Origin: Linyphia triangularis | Lineage: Eukaryota > Arthropoda > Arachnida > Araneae > Linyphiidae | Length of the DNA: 64,000 nucleotides | Reading direction: 5' to 3' | Assembly: GCA_963978545.1 (NCBI GenBank) | Contig: OZ021729.1 | Coordinates: 10,092,001 to 10,156,000 of the forward strand | Shown here: positions 23,312 to 35,098 of the stretch, one piece after another | Numbering within the stretch: the stretch's first letter is position 1 | How the letters are laid out: each line of letters starts with the position of its first letter | Made by a program: the position numbers and the translations under genes | Notes under the pieces: generated by a model | The model's database searches: none | What the model saw: only the letters and a program-made list of their open reading frames with translations | Told to the model about the DNA's origin: nothing

Positions 23312-23560
23312 GCGGACCATTGCCTGCTTGAGGTAGTAAAGCTTTGTTTGCTCTTCGTGCCTTTTCCCCACACTACGGATTATTCTATGGAGTTTATGAT
23401 CATATACTATTGCATATACTATTTGTTCAAAATGATCAGTGTTTTTATGACTTTATGAATAAAGGAGTATCTTAAGATGGTCACTTGCTTTTTTGACAGT
23501 GTGTTACTATATGGATTGCCGGCCTGCCAATATTTAAGCTCTTCAACGTGAACTACATGA

Positions 23561-23790
23561 TGTGATGACGTCACCCATCACTGGTTAATATTGGTTTGGT
23601 TTTTCTGAATTTTAGGCTATTGGGGCTTTGCCCTTAGTGAAGCATTGGTTGACTATATTAGGGACATTTTGGCTTCTTTATGCAAATTTAGAAATTGGCT
23701 TCTTTATGCAATTTAAATGATGCAAGTGGTATGTATATATAAGTGCGGTTTTTCCCAATCATGTAGTACGCTCCCTATTATTGAACCCAA
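23561..23790 (+). promoter_or_regulatory. LTR U3-type promoter upstream of nucleoprotein-like copy 2
   Basis: Begins TGTGATGACGTCACCCATCA, three bases after the CA end of the preceding LTR. TATA box TATATATAAG at 23734-23743; the ORF ATG at 23791 is 57 bp past the start of the box. The leader between TATA and ATG matches that of copy 1, not the LTR R/U5 at 21710. Confidence 0.65.
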
Positions 23791-24800
23791 ATGTCACAAA
23801 CTCAGGAAGCAACCCTTGCCGTAGTGAATGAAAAACCTATCACCATAGGGGGAAGGCGATTGCTCGATCTGACGAAATCAGAATGCATAGTCAAGGGGTT
23901 AACTTTGAGAAGAGGGACTTTGCCAGATGTTGATCTGTTTGGAGAGTCTGGATACAAATTTGACCATGTTCCTTGGAGGCATGCTATGGCAGCGTTATGG
24001 GATATCACATCTGCTAGAAAGGCTCTTATTTACTTGTCTTCTGTGCATATTTTTATGGGCAAGCAGGTGCGTGATCAAAACCGCGGCAAATCTATTGTTT
24101 ACCCTATACCGATTGGTGATGCGACAGTCAGGTCCGGTGAAGCAAATGCAATCATTGGAAATGGTGTGACATTTGAATTGATCATCAATTATGCAACTGA
24201 GTCATCTAAAGTGGGAAGAGTGTCTCTGACACCAGAGAGATTCAAATGCATAATGAGAATGCAATTGGTTCCACTAGTGATGAAAACACAAAGATTCCCT
24301 GCTGTCTCTGAAGCCATTGGATATGGAGAAATGTGCAGAAGTTTGTTCAGACATGGAGAACTGCTCCTTAGCACCACCAAGGACGGAGAAATAACAGACA
24401 AGGATTATATTTACTGGGCAAAACTGATAGGAATGGCTGACCCACAAGTTAAGGCAGTCATAACTCCAACCGCTGCTGCTGCTGGATGCATCTCAACAAA
24501 GGAGGTGTACATGGAAGATGAAGCAGCAATGCCTGGCTGCATCTTTTGGTGTGGGATTCATGCAATGATGACAGATGCATCAAATAAGGTTAGGGCAACT
24601 TTTTCACCAAATGATGTTCGAGAAAGGCTCCAAAATTCATGTTTCTATTCTGACTTCAAAAGGAAAATGATATCAAGAGGCATTTTAATAGTGCAGACCG
24701 ATGCATACATAAAGTTTCTGCAGATCATGTCATCACCAGCAACTAAATACTTACGTGCAGGTTCCTAAATGTCCAGAGAAGAGTCTGCCATTTTGGATGC
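23791..24800 (+). pseudogene. endogenous viral element, nucleoprotein-like, copy 2 (open 325 codons)
   Basis: Open from ATG 23791 to TAA 24766-24768. The stop arises where copy 1 has a Gln codon (two adjacent base changes). The same coding sequence continues about 30 bp further until it is cut at 24790-24800 by RELCH-intron sequence. Motifs: DHVPWRHAMAALWDITSARK near residues 52-71, a central ITPTAAAAGC segment and FLQIMSSPATKYL near the end. Compared with copy 1, differences are dense in the first 80 codons and rare later. The viral nucleoprotein call rests on overall pattern and the LTR/A-tract context; no search was possible. It could be translated as a truncated protein if the adjacent U3 is active. 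Alternative: an accessory ORF of the retrotransposon. Confidence 0.5.
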
Positions 24801-25105
24801 TGTGTTTTTCACGCCTGATGGATGGTAAAGTAAACACTAAGTGTATTAAAAATTCTAACTTTTAGTTGAAATTTTGAGTGTAAAACAATTTTGCTCCTGC
24901 AACATTCCTAAGCACGTCGAAACACCTGTCACTTGCATCTAAATTATCTTCCTATGTGATCAATTTTAAATTTGTTAATCACATTTTTTTTCCCATGAGT
25001 AAATTTTTTTTTTTATTATAGTTTTTTTGTTTAATGACAAATAATTCATTTATTTAAACTTAGTACATATTATTTCTATTTATAAATATTCCTCAACAAA
25101 TACAG
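24801..25105. other. copy-B RELCH intron resumes
   Basis: Matches 8289-8611 of copy A. The join at 24790-24800 has microhomology TTTTGGATG shared by the viral-like ORF and host intron (8273-8281 region). No gene. Confidence 0.7.
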
Positions 25106-25259
25106 TTATGAGTGAGCAGTTAATTGCTGAAACTTTCTTACCAGGCTTGCGTTGCTTAAAATCAGATCTTCAATTAATTGCACACGAACACGAAGATACA
25201 GTGAATACTATGATTCATGAGTTTGAAGGAAAGTTGGATATTGTAAGATCAGTTGATAA
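25106..25259 (+). pseudogene. duplicate of RELCH exon 6
   Basis: 154 bp, same length as 8612-8765, with acceptor TACAG and donor GTAATG retained. Five differences by eye change three residues (Ala to Thr, Tyr to His, Gly to Val). The frame is intact (MSEQLIAETFLPGLRCLKSD). There is no upstream RELCH body, so it is a spare exon unless spliced to from exon 5. Confidence 0.85.
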
Positions 25260-25662
25260 GTAATGCTTGATTATTAATATATTTTTCTAGTTTTTTAAGC
25301 ATTATTTTTACCTTAATTTATTTTTACTTCTGTACCTTCTAAAAATTAAGGCAAAATATTCTTCAACATTCATGCTTTTCCCATGGAATATGCAATCTCA
25401 TATTTTGAGACTAAGTGTTTCATTTTATTTGTGATTTGATACTGTTTCTTTCCTTTCATAGTTTTTTTTTATGCAATTTTTATCTTAACTTACTTTAACT
25501 CCTGGATCGCTTAAAAATTGGAAAAAAATTATCCTTCAATTTTCATACTTTTCTCATGGATTAAGCAAACTCAAGTTTTGACGCTACAAGTTATATTTCT
25601 GATTTGACATTATTCCAAATGTCAGAGCTTACAATCTGTTCTATCATGTTTGTATGATCTAT

Positions 25663-27827
25663 CAGGTTGTCTAGCAGCCTTGAAAATCGGGAACGTCGGG
25701 AAACGTACTTGAATTTTTTTCACCTCGGGAAAGTCGGGAATTATGCGTGAAATTTTGGAATTTCCGGTCTGCGTCGGGAAATTATCTCTTTTCTTTTTTA
25801 TCGGAAAAAATCTTTATGGTTATTTAAAAAAAAATGAAAATGTTTTCCAAGAGATGCGATTCTTCCGCCGATCGACGGATTTCGGCTCTCTCTCTTTCTG
25901 TAATGCCATAGCTTCTATCGGCATTATTTACGTTCATGCGTGATGACCATTTTGCTGAACGTTAGTCATGTAATGAACGCTATTCTCGTGATTATGTTAG
26001 GCTTTATGGCCGAGAATTAGGTTGTTGCGTGATAATTTTCGTCGGATGCTATTACTGCGCCGATATAACAGTCACTGACGCTTTTGCAGACATTTGCACT
26101 TGACAGACATGGTTCAGACATAAAAGCGGATTTCCGTTTTTTACTGAAATATCTACCATTTCTGAGATAAATACAAATTTGCATTACAATTTTATTGGGT
26201 TTGCTTGGAAAATTGACAGCCAAGGAGCCTACTTACTTCAGAGTTCCTCCTACTAGATTTAATTACTATTGGTGCTGCGACCACAATTAATGAAGGATTG
26301 ACCCAACTTAACCAATACCTATAATTGATATTGACTTAACTCGATGTTCCGGCAAATCGCCCATCATTTGGGGTCGGGCAGAGCTCCGATATCTGAAACA
26401 AAGCATGCATCTATTTACGCAAAAGCGAATCAACCTTTTCCCCCCAATTATTCAATACCGCCATATTGTTTCAGACTGTTTGAAAGTAGTACCAGCATGT
26501 AGATGCGAATTATGAAAATGTTAAATTAGTAGAAATTCTATTGAATGCTCAGAAAGAATAACAATAGCATATAAAAAAGGAGTCGATGGAACTAATTTAA
26601 ATCGTTTTGGTAAGTTTGCACCTTTTTTTACACAATCGATCTCTTCCTTGAAATGTAAGTTTTGAAGACAGCTAAGGACAGATTTTCGCGTTCTTTCTTT
26701 CCAACGGAAGTAGACGTTGAAATTCTTTAATCTTTTCCTTTCTTTAACGTTTCAATCTTTAGCCAACCTTTGCGAGTTTGCACTTATTTATAAACCGCTT
26801 GCAATATGTCACGACTCGTATTATATTGGTGAAAGAATTTTTTTTTTCAAATAGTACGTTTTAAAATGTGCCGTTTTCCAAACTCGTGTGAAAGTTGGAG
26901 GGAATTTTTTTCTTCTCTCATTTAGAACCTCGAGGGATGGATTGTCTACCAAATTACATATGGTCGGAAAATTTCTCTGCATTGTTCAGAAACTTAAGGC
27001 CTTTTGGCCATAAATTGCGTTGGGGAAATTTATTTGGTTGCATTCCTCGGGACGTCATATCAACAATATTTTGTTTAAAGTATTGACCAAAATTTGTATG
27101 TTTTCCGCTATCGCCGATATTTACATTGGAGTAATGATAATTTTCAATTTGGTTTAAGCCATTTCAATAGAGCTATTGCCGAGATTCGGGATGCCGCTTT
27201 GATGTCTTTCGCTTCCCCTGATGCAATAGCCGCTATTTTCCGTGATTAGTGTCCGTATGAAGATTGGTTTAGCCGTTTGGTTTGAATCGATGCAGAATTT
27301 CGATTTAATTTTGTATAAGAAAGTAGTCCCAATTTTACAGTTTATCCTTTTTTTAAATTGTAATTTTAACTGTTATTGTATGTTAAATTGTTTATTTTAG
27401 CTTGAAAAACAACTCTGCATTTTAGCTATAATGGATAATAATTTAAAAGTTAAAGCAATTTTTTATATAATAGTTTAAAATTAATTAACTTGTACAACTT
27501 TGAAAATTTGAAGTTTTTTGCTTTGGCCATGTCGGTTACATGGCAGAACCTCCCTCCCTTAATTCTTAACAGAAATGTTTATGACAAGCAGTCGTGTTTA
27601 AAGTAAACTATTGAACTGCACGCCTAGATTCATTCTTTTTTCTTTTTAAATGCTAAGGTTTAGACCTTCATATTTATGTGTCACTTGTTAAACAATTTTG
27701 TCTTTTTCTCGCCTTAAAAAAAAAGACTTAAAATTAGTTCAACATGCTACTTGGTGGGGGTATACTTTGGAAAATGTGGTGGTAATGAAATATGCTTGAA
27801 AGAATCAGAAATTTGCTGGACACCCTG
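25663..27827. mobile_element. 2.2-kb CAGGG-type DNA transposon, copy-B only
   Basis: Ends CAGGTTGTCTAGCAG and (inverse) CAGGGTGTCCAGCAAA, flanked by 5-bp TCTAT duplications (25658-25662, 27828-27832). Copy A has no insertion at the matching place near 9160-9175. The interior has GGGAA/TCGGG motifs near the left end and no transposase ORF. Confidence 0.8.
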
Positions 27828-28149
27828 TCTATTTGAAAGTACTCAGTTTAAGGAATACCCAGTGAAACAAGTAATCTAAGTTTTTAGTAGTTTCCTTATT
27901 TGTCTGGCAGTCAACTGAACTACCAATTGGAGATCTAGCTGACTTATTTTTGTTTTGAAAGTTAATAATCAAGTGCAATTTATTATTGAGAATCTATTGT
28001 TCATGTGGCCTTGTTTGATGGTTGAAAAACTTGCTTCATAAGAATATAAGGAATTTATATAGTTTGAGAAGAGATATTTGTGCTTGAGATGTGGAAATTG
28101 CATACTAAATAAGATTTGTGCAGGACAGTAATTAATGAAGAGAATAAAT

Positions 28150-28233
28150 GAAAGAACATGTGGTGAATGTAAGGACCAGGTAGGAATCGAACCCGAGACA
28201 TCCAGTATGCTAGGCCGAAACTATAACAGGGTT
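28150..28233 (-). mobile_element. tRNA-derived SINE fragment (copy B)
   Basis: Duplicate of 9500-9582; the complement carries the B box GGTTCGATTCC. Confidence 0.55.
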
Positions 28234-28430
28234 CCCACAATAATCATAGATTGAAAATCAATGACTTTTAAGGACCTTCGAACATTTGTTTCATGCATCT
28301 GGTCTTTAATGTGTGGCTCTACAGCTGCTTTTCCCAGAGCGTTAATATCAAAATCTTTCATGCGCAATTTGCATTTTGCCTTATAAGCAGACTTTAATGA
28401 TGGTCTTTTGATTTTTTTTTTTTGCTCGCT
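28234..28430 (-). mobile_element. hAT-like remnant (copy B, without LTR)
   Basis: CAGGGTTCCCACAATAATC at its left end. The sequence corresponding to the LTR insertion site in copy A has collapsed between two AAGGACC motifs. The complement encodes KDFDINALGKAAVEPHI, hAT zinc-finger-like. Confidence 0.5.
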
Positions 28431-28989
28431 AAACGTAATCTCACATGTTCATCTCAGAGTAGAGTGTGTAACTAAAACCATTCGATTTTTACTCCACCAA
28501 ATAGTAAATATGAACCAAATGTTGTACAAGTTGAGGTAAATACAAATATACCAAAAAATTTTGGTGTGATGCAAATAATTGTTTATTTTCTAAACTAAAA
28601 TTAGATAAGAAGTATTGTGGTTTTATTAGAAATGGTTTGATACCAATTCTTTTAAGAACTCTTTGAATATTACGAACAACTTGCAATGTTAAAATTGTAA
28701 TTATTTTCAGAATGTTTAATTTCTACCCATAAATAGAATAACTTGTAATCAATTAAAATTTTTAAACAACCTTCTATAATTTTTATACATAATGTTTGAA
28801 GTTCATATATTAATTCATTTTAATACAAATTTATATTTGCAATAAGCTCTATAAAAATAAATTGTTATGATGGCAAAAGTTTAATCTATATTTGAAAAGA
28901 AATATGCTTAAATTGTAAATTTTTTGTTCTTGAAACTAAAACTAAACGACATTGCAGTTATTGCATCTATATTTACATTTTCATTTTAG

Positions 28990-29125
28990 TCGACCTCGTT
29001 CTTTGTCAGTCACCTCTCCAGGAAGCATGGAAGAAATGAAAAACAGAATGACCAAGATGTTTACTAACAGATCCACAGTATCAAGGCCTAACATCAATAG
29101 TTTATTTCAACTGCGCAAGAAATGA
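28990..29125 (+). pseudogene. duplicate of RELCH terminal exon
   Basis: 136 bp with acceptor TCATTTTAG, intact frame and TGA at 29123-29125, followed by the same AATAAA context. Three differences from 11058-11193, all synonymous by eye. Together with 25106-25259 it forms a complete spare 3' end for RELCH. Confidence 0.85.
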
Positions 29126-30016
29126 CATTTTCGACTTTTACATTTTATAAATAAACATTCCTTATTTTGTTATATTGCTTATTATTTTTTGCACAAATCT
29201 GTGTTCAGGAATTTAATTCTGTTGAAATATTTTGCAATAATGTTATATTTAAAAAAATTATCTGTTTAATGGACTAATTTGTTTTGCACATTTATGCTGG
29301 TTTGTTAGAAGTGTTAATTTTTTAATATGGTTTTGTAAGGAAGCAAAGAATTTCAATTTTTACAAAGGTAAATATATGTGATCTAATTTCTATACCATAT
29401 GACTATGCTTAGTTTATTTTATAGTTATTTATTCAAAGTCATTGCCTTCAGTTTTCTCATATTTTATGCCTACTCCTTTTGTTTTTGAAATTCACTTCAA
29501 CTGTTATGTCTTATTACTCTTTTGAAGTGAAAAATTACTGTAGAAATAGTCTATAATCTATTTTGAATTTTTTCTTACGTTTTTTAGTGTGCATAAACAT
29601 TACAAACTTTAAAATTCAGATCTTTTTTTAATTCAATATATTTCAATATATTTAAATAACTGTTGTATTAGTGTAACAAAAAGTATATAGATATCTACTG
29701 TTTAATATTATATTTACTATTTCAATTCTTATGATTATTTATATTACTACATTTTTAAAAGCTTCTTTATGTTTAAATTATTTTTACTGTATAAAATGTG
29801 CAATGTATCTTAGTTTCTTGAAATGGAATATTCTATTTATGTATATTTTTTGTAAATATCCACAGTTTTATTTAACATTCCAGTAAAAATATGTATTTTC
29901 ATATACTATATAAATATAAGTGAAGAATTCCTTGTAAGATTTTTTACACCATGACTACTTTGAAGTGGAATCTTAATTTCTAATTATAGGATAATTGGAA
30001 TGAATACATAATATTA

Positions 30017-30455
30017 GAGTGGCCACAGAACCGGTAAAATCTGGAAATCAGGGAAATGTCAGGGAGCTTTCTGATTCTGGAAAAAAATCAGCGAAATGTC
30101 GGGAACTTTTTAAAATTTCATGAAAATCGGGGAAATTTTGTATTGTTTAAGGCACGTTCATCCATATTTTGGCGCTATTTACATGGAGATTTGTAGTGGT
30201 AAGCCATTAGAAGTTTAATGTTACGGAATAATTTAAACCTTTCATTACCAGCAAAACTATTTTTTAAAAAATTGCATATTATCTCTTTAGCATGCATGTT
30301 CTATTTGATCAGGGTTTCTAGGCATCTGGAAAACGCAAGAAAATTGGAGAAATTTGAAAAAAGGTTTGCCCTAAAATCAGGGAATTTTTTAGAAATCTGT
30401 CGGGGAAATCGCGGAATTATCAGGGAACTTTTTTTCCTGAATTGTGGCCACCCTG
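30017..30455. mobile_element. CAGGG-type MITE, copy-B only
   Basis: Left end GAGTGGCCACAGAACC, right end (inverse) CAGGGTGGCCACAATTC, flanked by TATTA on both sides (30012-30016, 30456-30460). Copy A has a single uninterrupted site near 12090. The short ORF at 30218-30481 runs through the end of the element and is not meaningful. Confidence 0.75.
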
Positions 30456-31564
30456 TATTAATAATGCATAAAGTAATATAACTTAATTCTGTTATGCTCT
30501 TTTGTTAAATAAGCATGCCACTGAATAACTTTTCAACAAAGAAACTAAATTAAATATAATGTAAAATTTGGAAATAAAGTGTGGATATTTAAATTTTAAA
30601 CAAAATCCTTGCAATTCCATTTACACAAGTCTCGTATTTGGGATAATGCAAAATGTAAACTATGTTTTGTTATTTTTACTTATTTTAAATATAAACAAGT
30701 TTCCTTAATACTATTATAATATTGAGGAAACTTATCTAATTTTAGTTTATAAATTAAACAAGTATTGTGGTTTCATTAAATGTGGCTTGATAATAAGACT
30801 TAAAAACTGCTTGAATATTCCGAACAAATTACAATGTTATAATGGTAATTATTTTTGAATGGTTAATTTCCACCTTTAAGTAACATAACTTATAAAAAAT
30901 TTCATTTTTGAAAAAACCTTTTACAATTTCAGTAAATAATGTTTAGAGTTCATATATTGATTAATTTTAATACAAATTTATATTTACAACAATTATACAA
31001 TTTTATATTACAACCTATTGGTTGTATAAAAGTTCTAGTTATGATGACAAAAATTTAATCTCACTTTGTGCTTTTATTAATTTATTATTTACTAAGCCTC
31101 TAAACAAAGATTTAAAAATATTTATATAAATTTTACAAAAGAAACTTAAAAATATGAGACATGTCAAATTTAATTGGTTTTAACCTATTGCCTGTAAACC
31201 CTTGACCTGTTGTATTATCAAAGTAAGAGCTGTAAATACTGCTGCAAAATATTTTGAACCTTTAACCAGGTCCCTATTTGGTTTCTTTTTAAGTGGATGC
31301 TTTTAAATGTATTTTAATCTCATTTTAAATATTTATTTTTGATTGTGTCATAGTGGCAAAGGATAGCGGCTAGACTAGCAATGTATTAGAAACTGCAATA
31401 CATTTTTGAATAACTATCTATTTTTTGCACAAAATGTTATAGGTTTTTAAGTTAAAAAAAAAGTTAAATCAATTTAATGCCCTTGGAAAAAAAATTATCG
31501 TATGGTGAAATGGGAGTTTAGACCTGGATACATTATTACAATTGTGATACGTTTTTGTTTAGTT

Positions 31565-32455
31565 TTTAAGACTGTTTATTGATTTCCATAGCTGTATTTA
31601 AAAGGAAGTCCTAGTAAGGATAATTCCCTATACTTGCCATGTTAGAATCTTCTATCCCAGTGCATTTAGAAGCTACTTTGTATAAAACCTGGAAATTTGG
31701 TGAGTAGGTATGAAAAAGTTCACTTAATGAAGTGACAGGCATTAAATGAAAACAATGTATATCTATTATAAATGAAAATTAAAATAGCAAACGACTATTG
31801 AAGGTGGATTCACTGCATATGCATTGACGTAAATTTTTTAAATATAAAATAAAATATATCGGATGCTATTTTTCAGGGGTCCCGCGGTCATTGAAAGTCA
31901 TTTAAAGTGCTTAATATTTTTTAACTTGTTTTCAAGGCCTTGAAAATGCTTAGAAGCCCTGAAAAGTCCTTAATTTTTGTGAATGTTGTGTGCCCAACTG
32001 CAAAAGTTATAAAAATACAACTCAGACTTGCTCTTCCCCGCGTGACCATCACTTATTTGCATCGTATTGGAGTTCTCTGACATATTTGTATTACGCGTCC
32101 ACCACCTTGTAACTTTTTTGGTAGAATATACTTTATTATCAATTTATGTATCGACATGATGCATGAAAACAAATGTTCTAAGGTCCTTACAAACATTATT
32201 TAGGTCCTTAAAAGTCATTGAATAGTCATTGATTTTCATTCTTTAATTTGAGTGGGAACCCTGTTTTTGAGTTTTTAATTTATGTCATTTCATGAAGGTG
32301 ATAATTTTCGTACTTACTCACCAAATTTCAAGGTTTTATACTAAGTGATTTCTAAATGCACTGGGATAGAAAATTGTAACATAGCAAGTAGAGGGAATTA
32401 TCCTTACTTGGACTTTGTCACAAGCAACTGTAAAATCTTAAGACTTTGTATTCTA
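31565..32455. mobile_element. long-inverted-repeat MITE (copy B), interrupted
   Basis: Counterpart of 13200-13680. Arms at about 31605-31740 and 32283-32425 are separated by the 31874-32263 insertion. Confidence 0.75.
31874..32263. mobile_element. CAGGG-type MITE nested in copy-B hairpin element
   Basis: CAGGGGTCCCGCGGTCATTG at the left and GTGGGAACCCTG at the right. Flanking TTTTT (31869-31873, 32264-32268) is a 5-bp duplication relative to the empty site in copy A (near 13493). Same family as 4567-4960. Confidence 0.8.
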
Positions 32456-33028
32456 ACTTTTTTTTTGCTTTTTTTCTCACTGAGAAACATTTAAATTTGT
32501 TTTAAAGTTTGCACAGTAAAAATGTGATTATCCATTATCCTACTGACCAATAAGCACAATCAAATGGATTTTTTTAAATCAAATATGTATGTATTTTATA
32601 TTATTGAATGTTTTGTTTACAAATGAAATCTTCTTGACACAACATTATTTTTATAATAATGTTTGAAAGGTTCACGTTCACTTGGAAAATGCTGAAAAGC
32701 CATGAACCGTAAAACTCTCCAGGTAATGACAGAATGTTCTGGAAAGTTAAGGAAATTAGTATTAAAAAGCATGATAACACATTAAATTTATACAACTTGT
32801 TTATCATGACATATTTACTGAATGGATTATGTAGTGAATATGCCAAATTGCAGCATTAAAGCAAATTGAACACATACTTTTTATTTGGATTTTCTTGATT
32901 TATTATGGACATTTCCATTTTTGTTATCAAGAAAATTAAGGGAAATTATTGAGTTTTGTCTTCTTTTTTTTAATAAAAGTTGACTCTATAATAAGTATGG
33001 AATGATGGTACAATAAAAAGCACCTTGG

Positions 33029-33236
33029 TTAAGATTTACTGTACGGTCCCCCCTGGATTCAAATCTTCAAAAGGCTGTGTTGCCAAATCCAAAATGGAGT
33101 CAAAACATGCCGTGTTGTCAAATCCAAACGGTTACTAGGGTATTCCGAAAACCTTGTTGGCGATGGGTTGCCACATTTGGCGCCTAATCGCCAACTTTCA
33201 AAAAGTCGCTAACTGGGACCGTACAGTAAATCTTAA
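33029..33236. mobile_element. MITE with ACTGTACGGTCCC ends (copy B)
   Basis: Duplicate of 14257-14461, same position in the segment, TIRs intact. Confidence 0.85.
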
Positions 33237-33901
33237 TGCATACCTTTTTTTCTAAAAAAATTTATTATCAACCTTTAATAAACCTGAAAACTTAACCAAT
33301 ACTATGAATTTCCGGCCTGTGCTGCCAAATTACTGAATTTCTGCTTTATAACAATTGAATCATTCATGAATATCCACCCAGAATGCTTTTCTACATAATG
33401 TGATACCTTATAAGAAAGTCATTTGAATGCAACTAGAAAAGGCTTTAATGAAGTTATTACTGTCCTGAAATATTATATAACTGTGTTGTGAATTGGTTTA
33501 AATAGTTGGGGCTGTATATGTAGGTATGTTGCCATAAATGTTGGTTGTTTTTTTAATTTGTAATTTTTTTATTGATTATCCTGCCTAGTTGTATATTTTG
33601 TACATAAGATGTTTTTAAAAAGGAAGTTGCAAGACTGTTCCTCACACAGTTAATTTTTTAGAAATGTTATTTATTATACTACAGGTGAATTAGTGATTCA
33701 AATAAAAAAAAGGCTTTGCAGTTTCGATAGCTTTTTTTATGTATATCAGATGTAAGCTATTTTTGGTACTAATCGTAAGGTACTAATCGTTTTTTAAATA
33801 TTGGCGACAAGACTTAAACGTCGCCAATTCATTAAGGCAGCTGATTCCAAATCCACAAGATGGATGCTGATTTAAAATAAACAAGATCGTTGGTGATTCA
33901 A

Positions 33902-34100
33902 GGCTTAATCCTAGTATACGTTACATGGTGGATTTGGCGACATTGGCATGGTGGATTTTATGATATGTTTTTGCATACGCTAATTCTTGGCAACAATCGG
34001 AAAAACGTTATTTCGACGTTGACAACTGTTTGACGACAAGCGTCAACGCGACATTTTGCAAAATCGCGCCAAGCGTGTAACGTATACTAGGATTTTACCA
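33902..34100. mobile_element. 199-bp MITE with 8-bp target duplication, copy-B only
   Basis: Inverted ends share ATCCTAGTATACGTTACA. TGATTCAA flanks both sides (33894-33901, 34101-34108), and the unfilled site TGATTCAA is present once in copy A at 15121-15128. An 8-bp duplication suggests a hAT-type transposase moved it. Confidence 0.9.
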
Positions 34101-34673
34101 TGATTCAAAATCCACCAAATTTCGGTAATGAAAAATGACCGTTAATACTAAACGATGACTGAAAACAGAAGGAATATGAAAATTATCAATAATATACGAT
34201 ATAATATGCAAATTATTCACAAAAAATACAGTTAAAAAAGGTGCATGTTTGTGGAGACAATTTGGTTACCATAAAATCTTGTTGCGCATGCGCGGAAAGA
34301 AATGTATCGACTACATAAAGGCGTCAAATTCGCTTGGCGATTTTAACTCGCACTCTAATTTTAATTTAGACCTAGCTTGCTAACCATAAGTCACAATTTG
34401 ATCAACCATACTAGGGTTTAAAAAACATCTGGTGTTTTAGTTCCTTTGTACAGATTAATATAAATTCATATAAAATTTGCAATCTTGAAAAAATAACATT
34501 TCTCCAAAACAAAGCTAACAATTCTTAAAACTTATGTAATAGCCAACTGATATCCTAATCAATTAGACATATAAGGTACACAAAATATACTTAGGTCTTT
34601 AATAATAATAAAAAAACAACAGCCCTGGATTACTCCTTGGTGTTCCCAAATGGTGTTGATTTGGGTTAAAATT

Positions 34674-34836
34674 CAAGTCCGGTATGGATTTTGCACCAAG
34701 GTGGTTTTCATCAAAAAATTGCAGTCCCACCATTTGTTTTTAATGACAAGTGAACTGCCTATGTTTGCCATACTTTGGCGCGGTTTTTTGTAAACAATTT
34801 CGACACAGAATCTGTACCGGACTTGGAATTTTAACG
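34674..34836. mobile_element. MITE with GGTTAAAATT ends (copy B)
   Basis: Duplicate of 15677-15851 in the same segment position, with inverted ends retained. Confidence 0.7.
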
Positions 34837-35098
34837 TAAAAATTTAATTGGATCGACTGAGGATTAGAAGATTACGGTTATTATAAATAACAAATATATA
34901 TTAAAAATAAGCGTTATTTCTGACATTCACACCATTCGTCAAAATGCATTAAAATGTACAAAAACTCAGGCTTATCATTTATTCTGACATATTACTTATG
35001 ATAGCTTGAAGAAAATTTTGCTGAGATACATCTTGTTCACATTCTGAGAGAAATATAGTCTAATTAGTTTCACAAATCATCCAGAACACTGAATACAC

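Larger units (their letters stand above)
21520..23557 (+). mobile_element. 3' LTR, interrupted by a TIR element
   Basis: Starts TGTGATGACGTC and ends GTGAACTACA (TG...CA). U3 is shared with the sequences upstream of both nucleoprotein-like ORFs, with TATA box TATATATAAG at 21689-21698. Downstream of about 21710 it differs from those copies: it continues into a genuine R/U5, with an AATAAA near 23459. The element at 21912-23311 is inserted in it, so the original LTR was about 640 bp. Confidence 0.6.
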
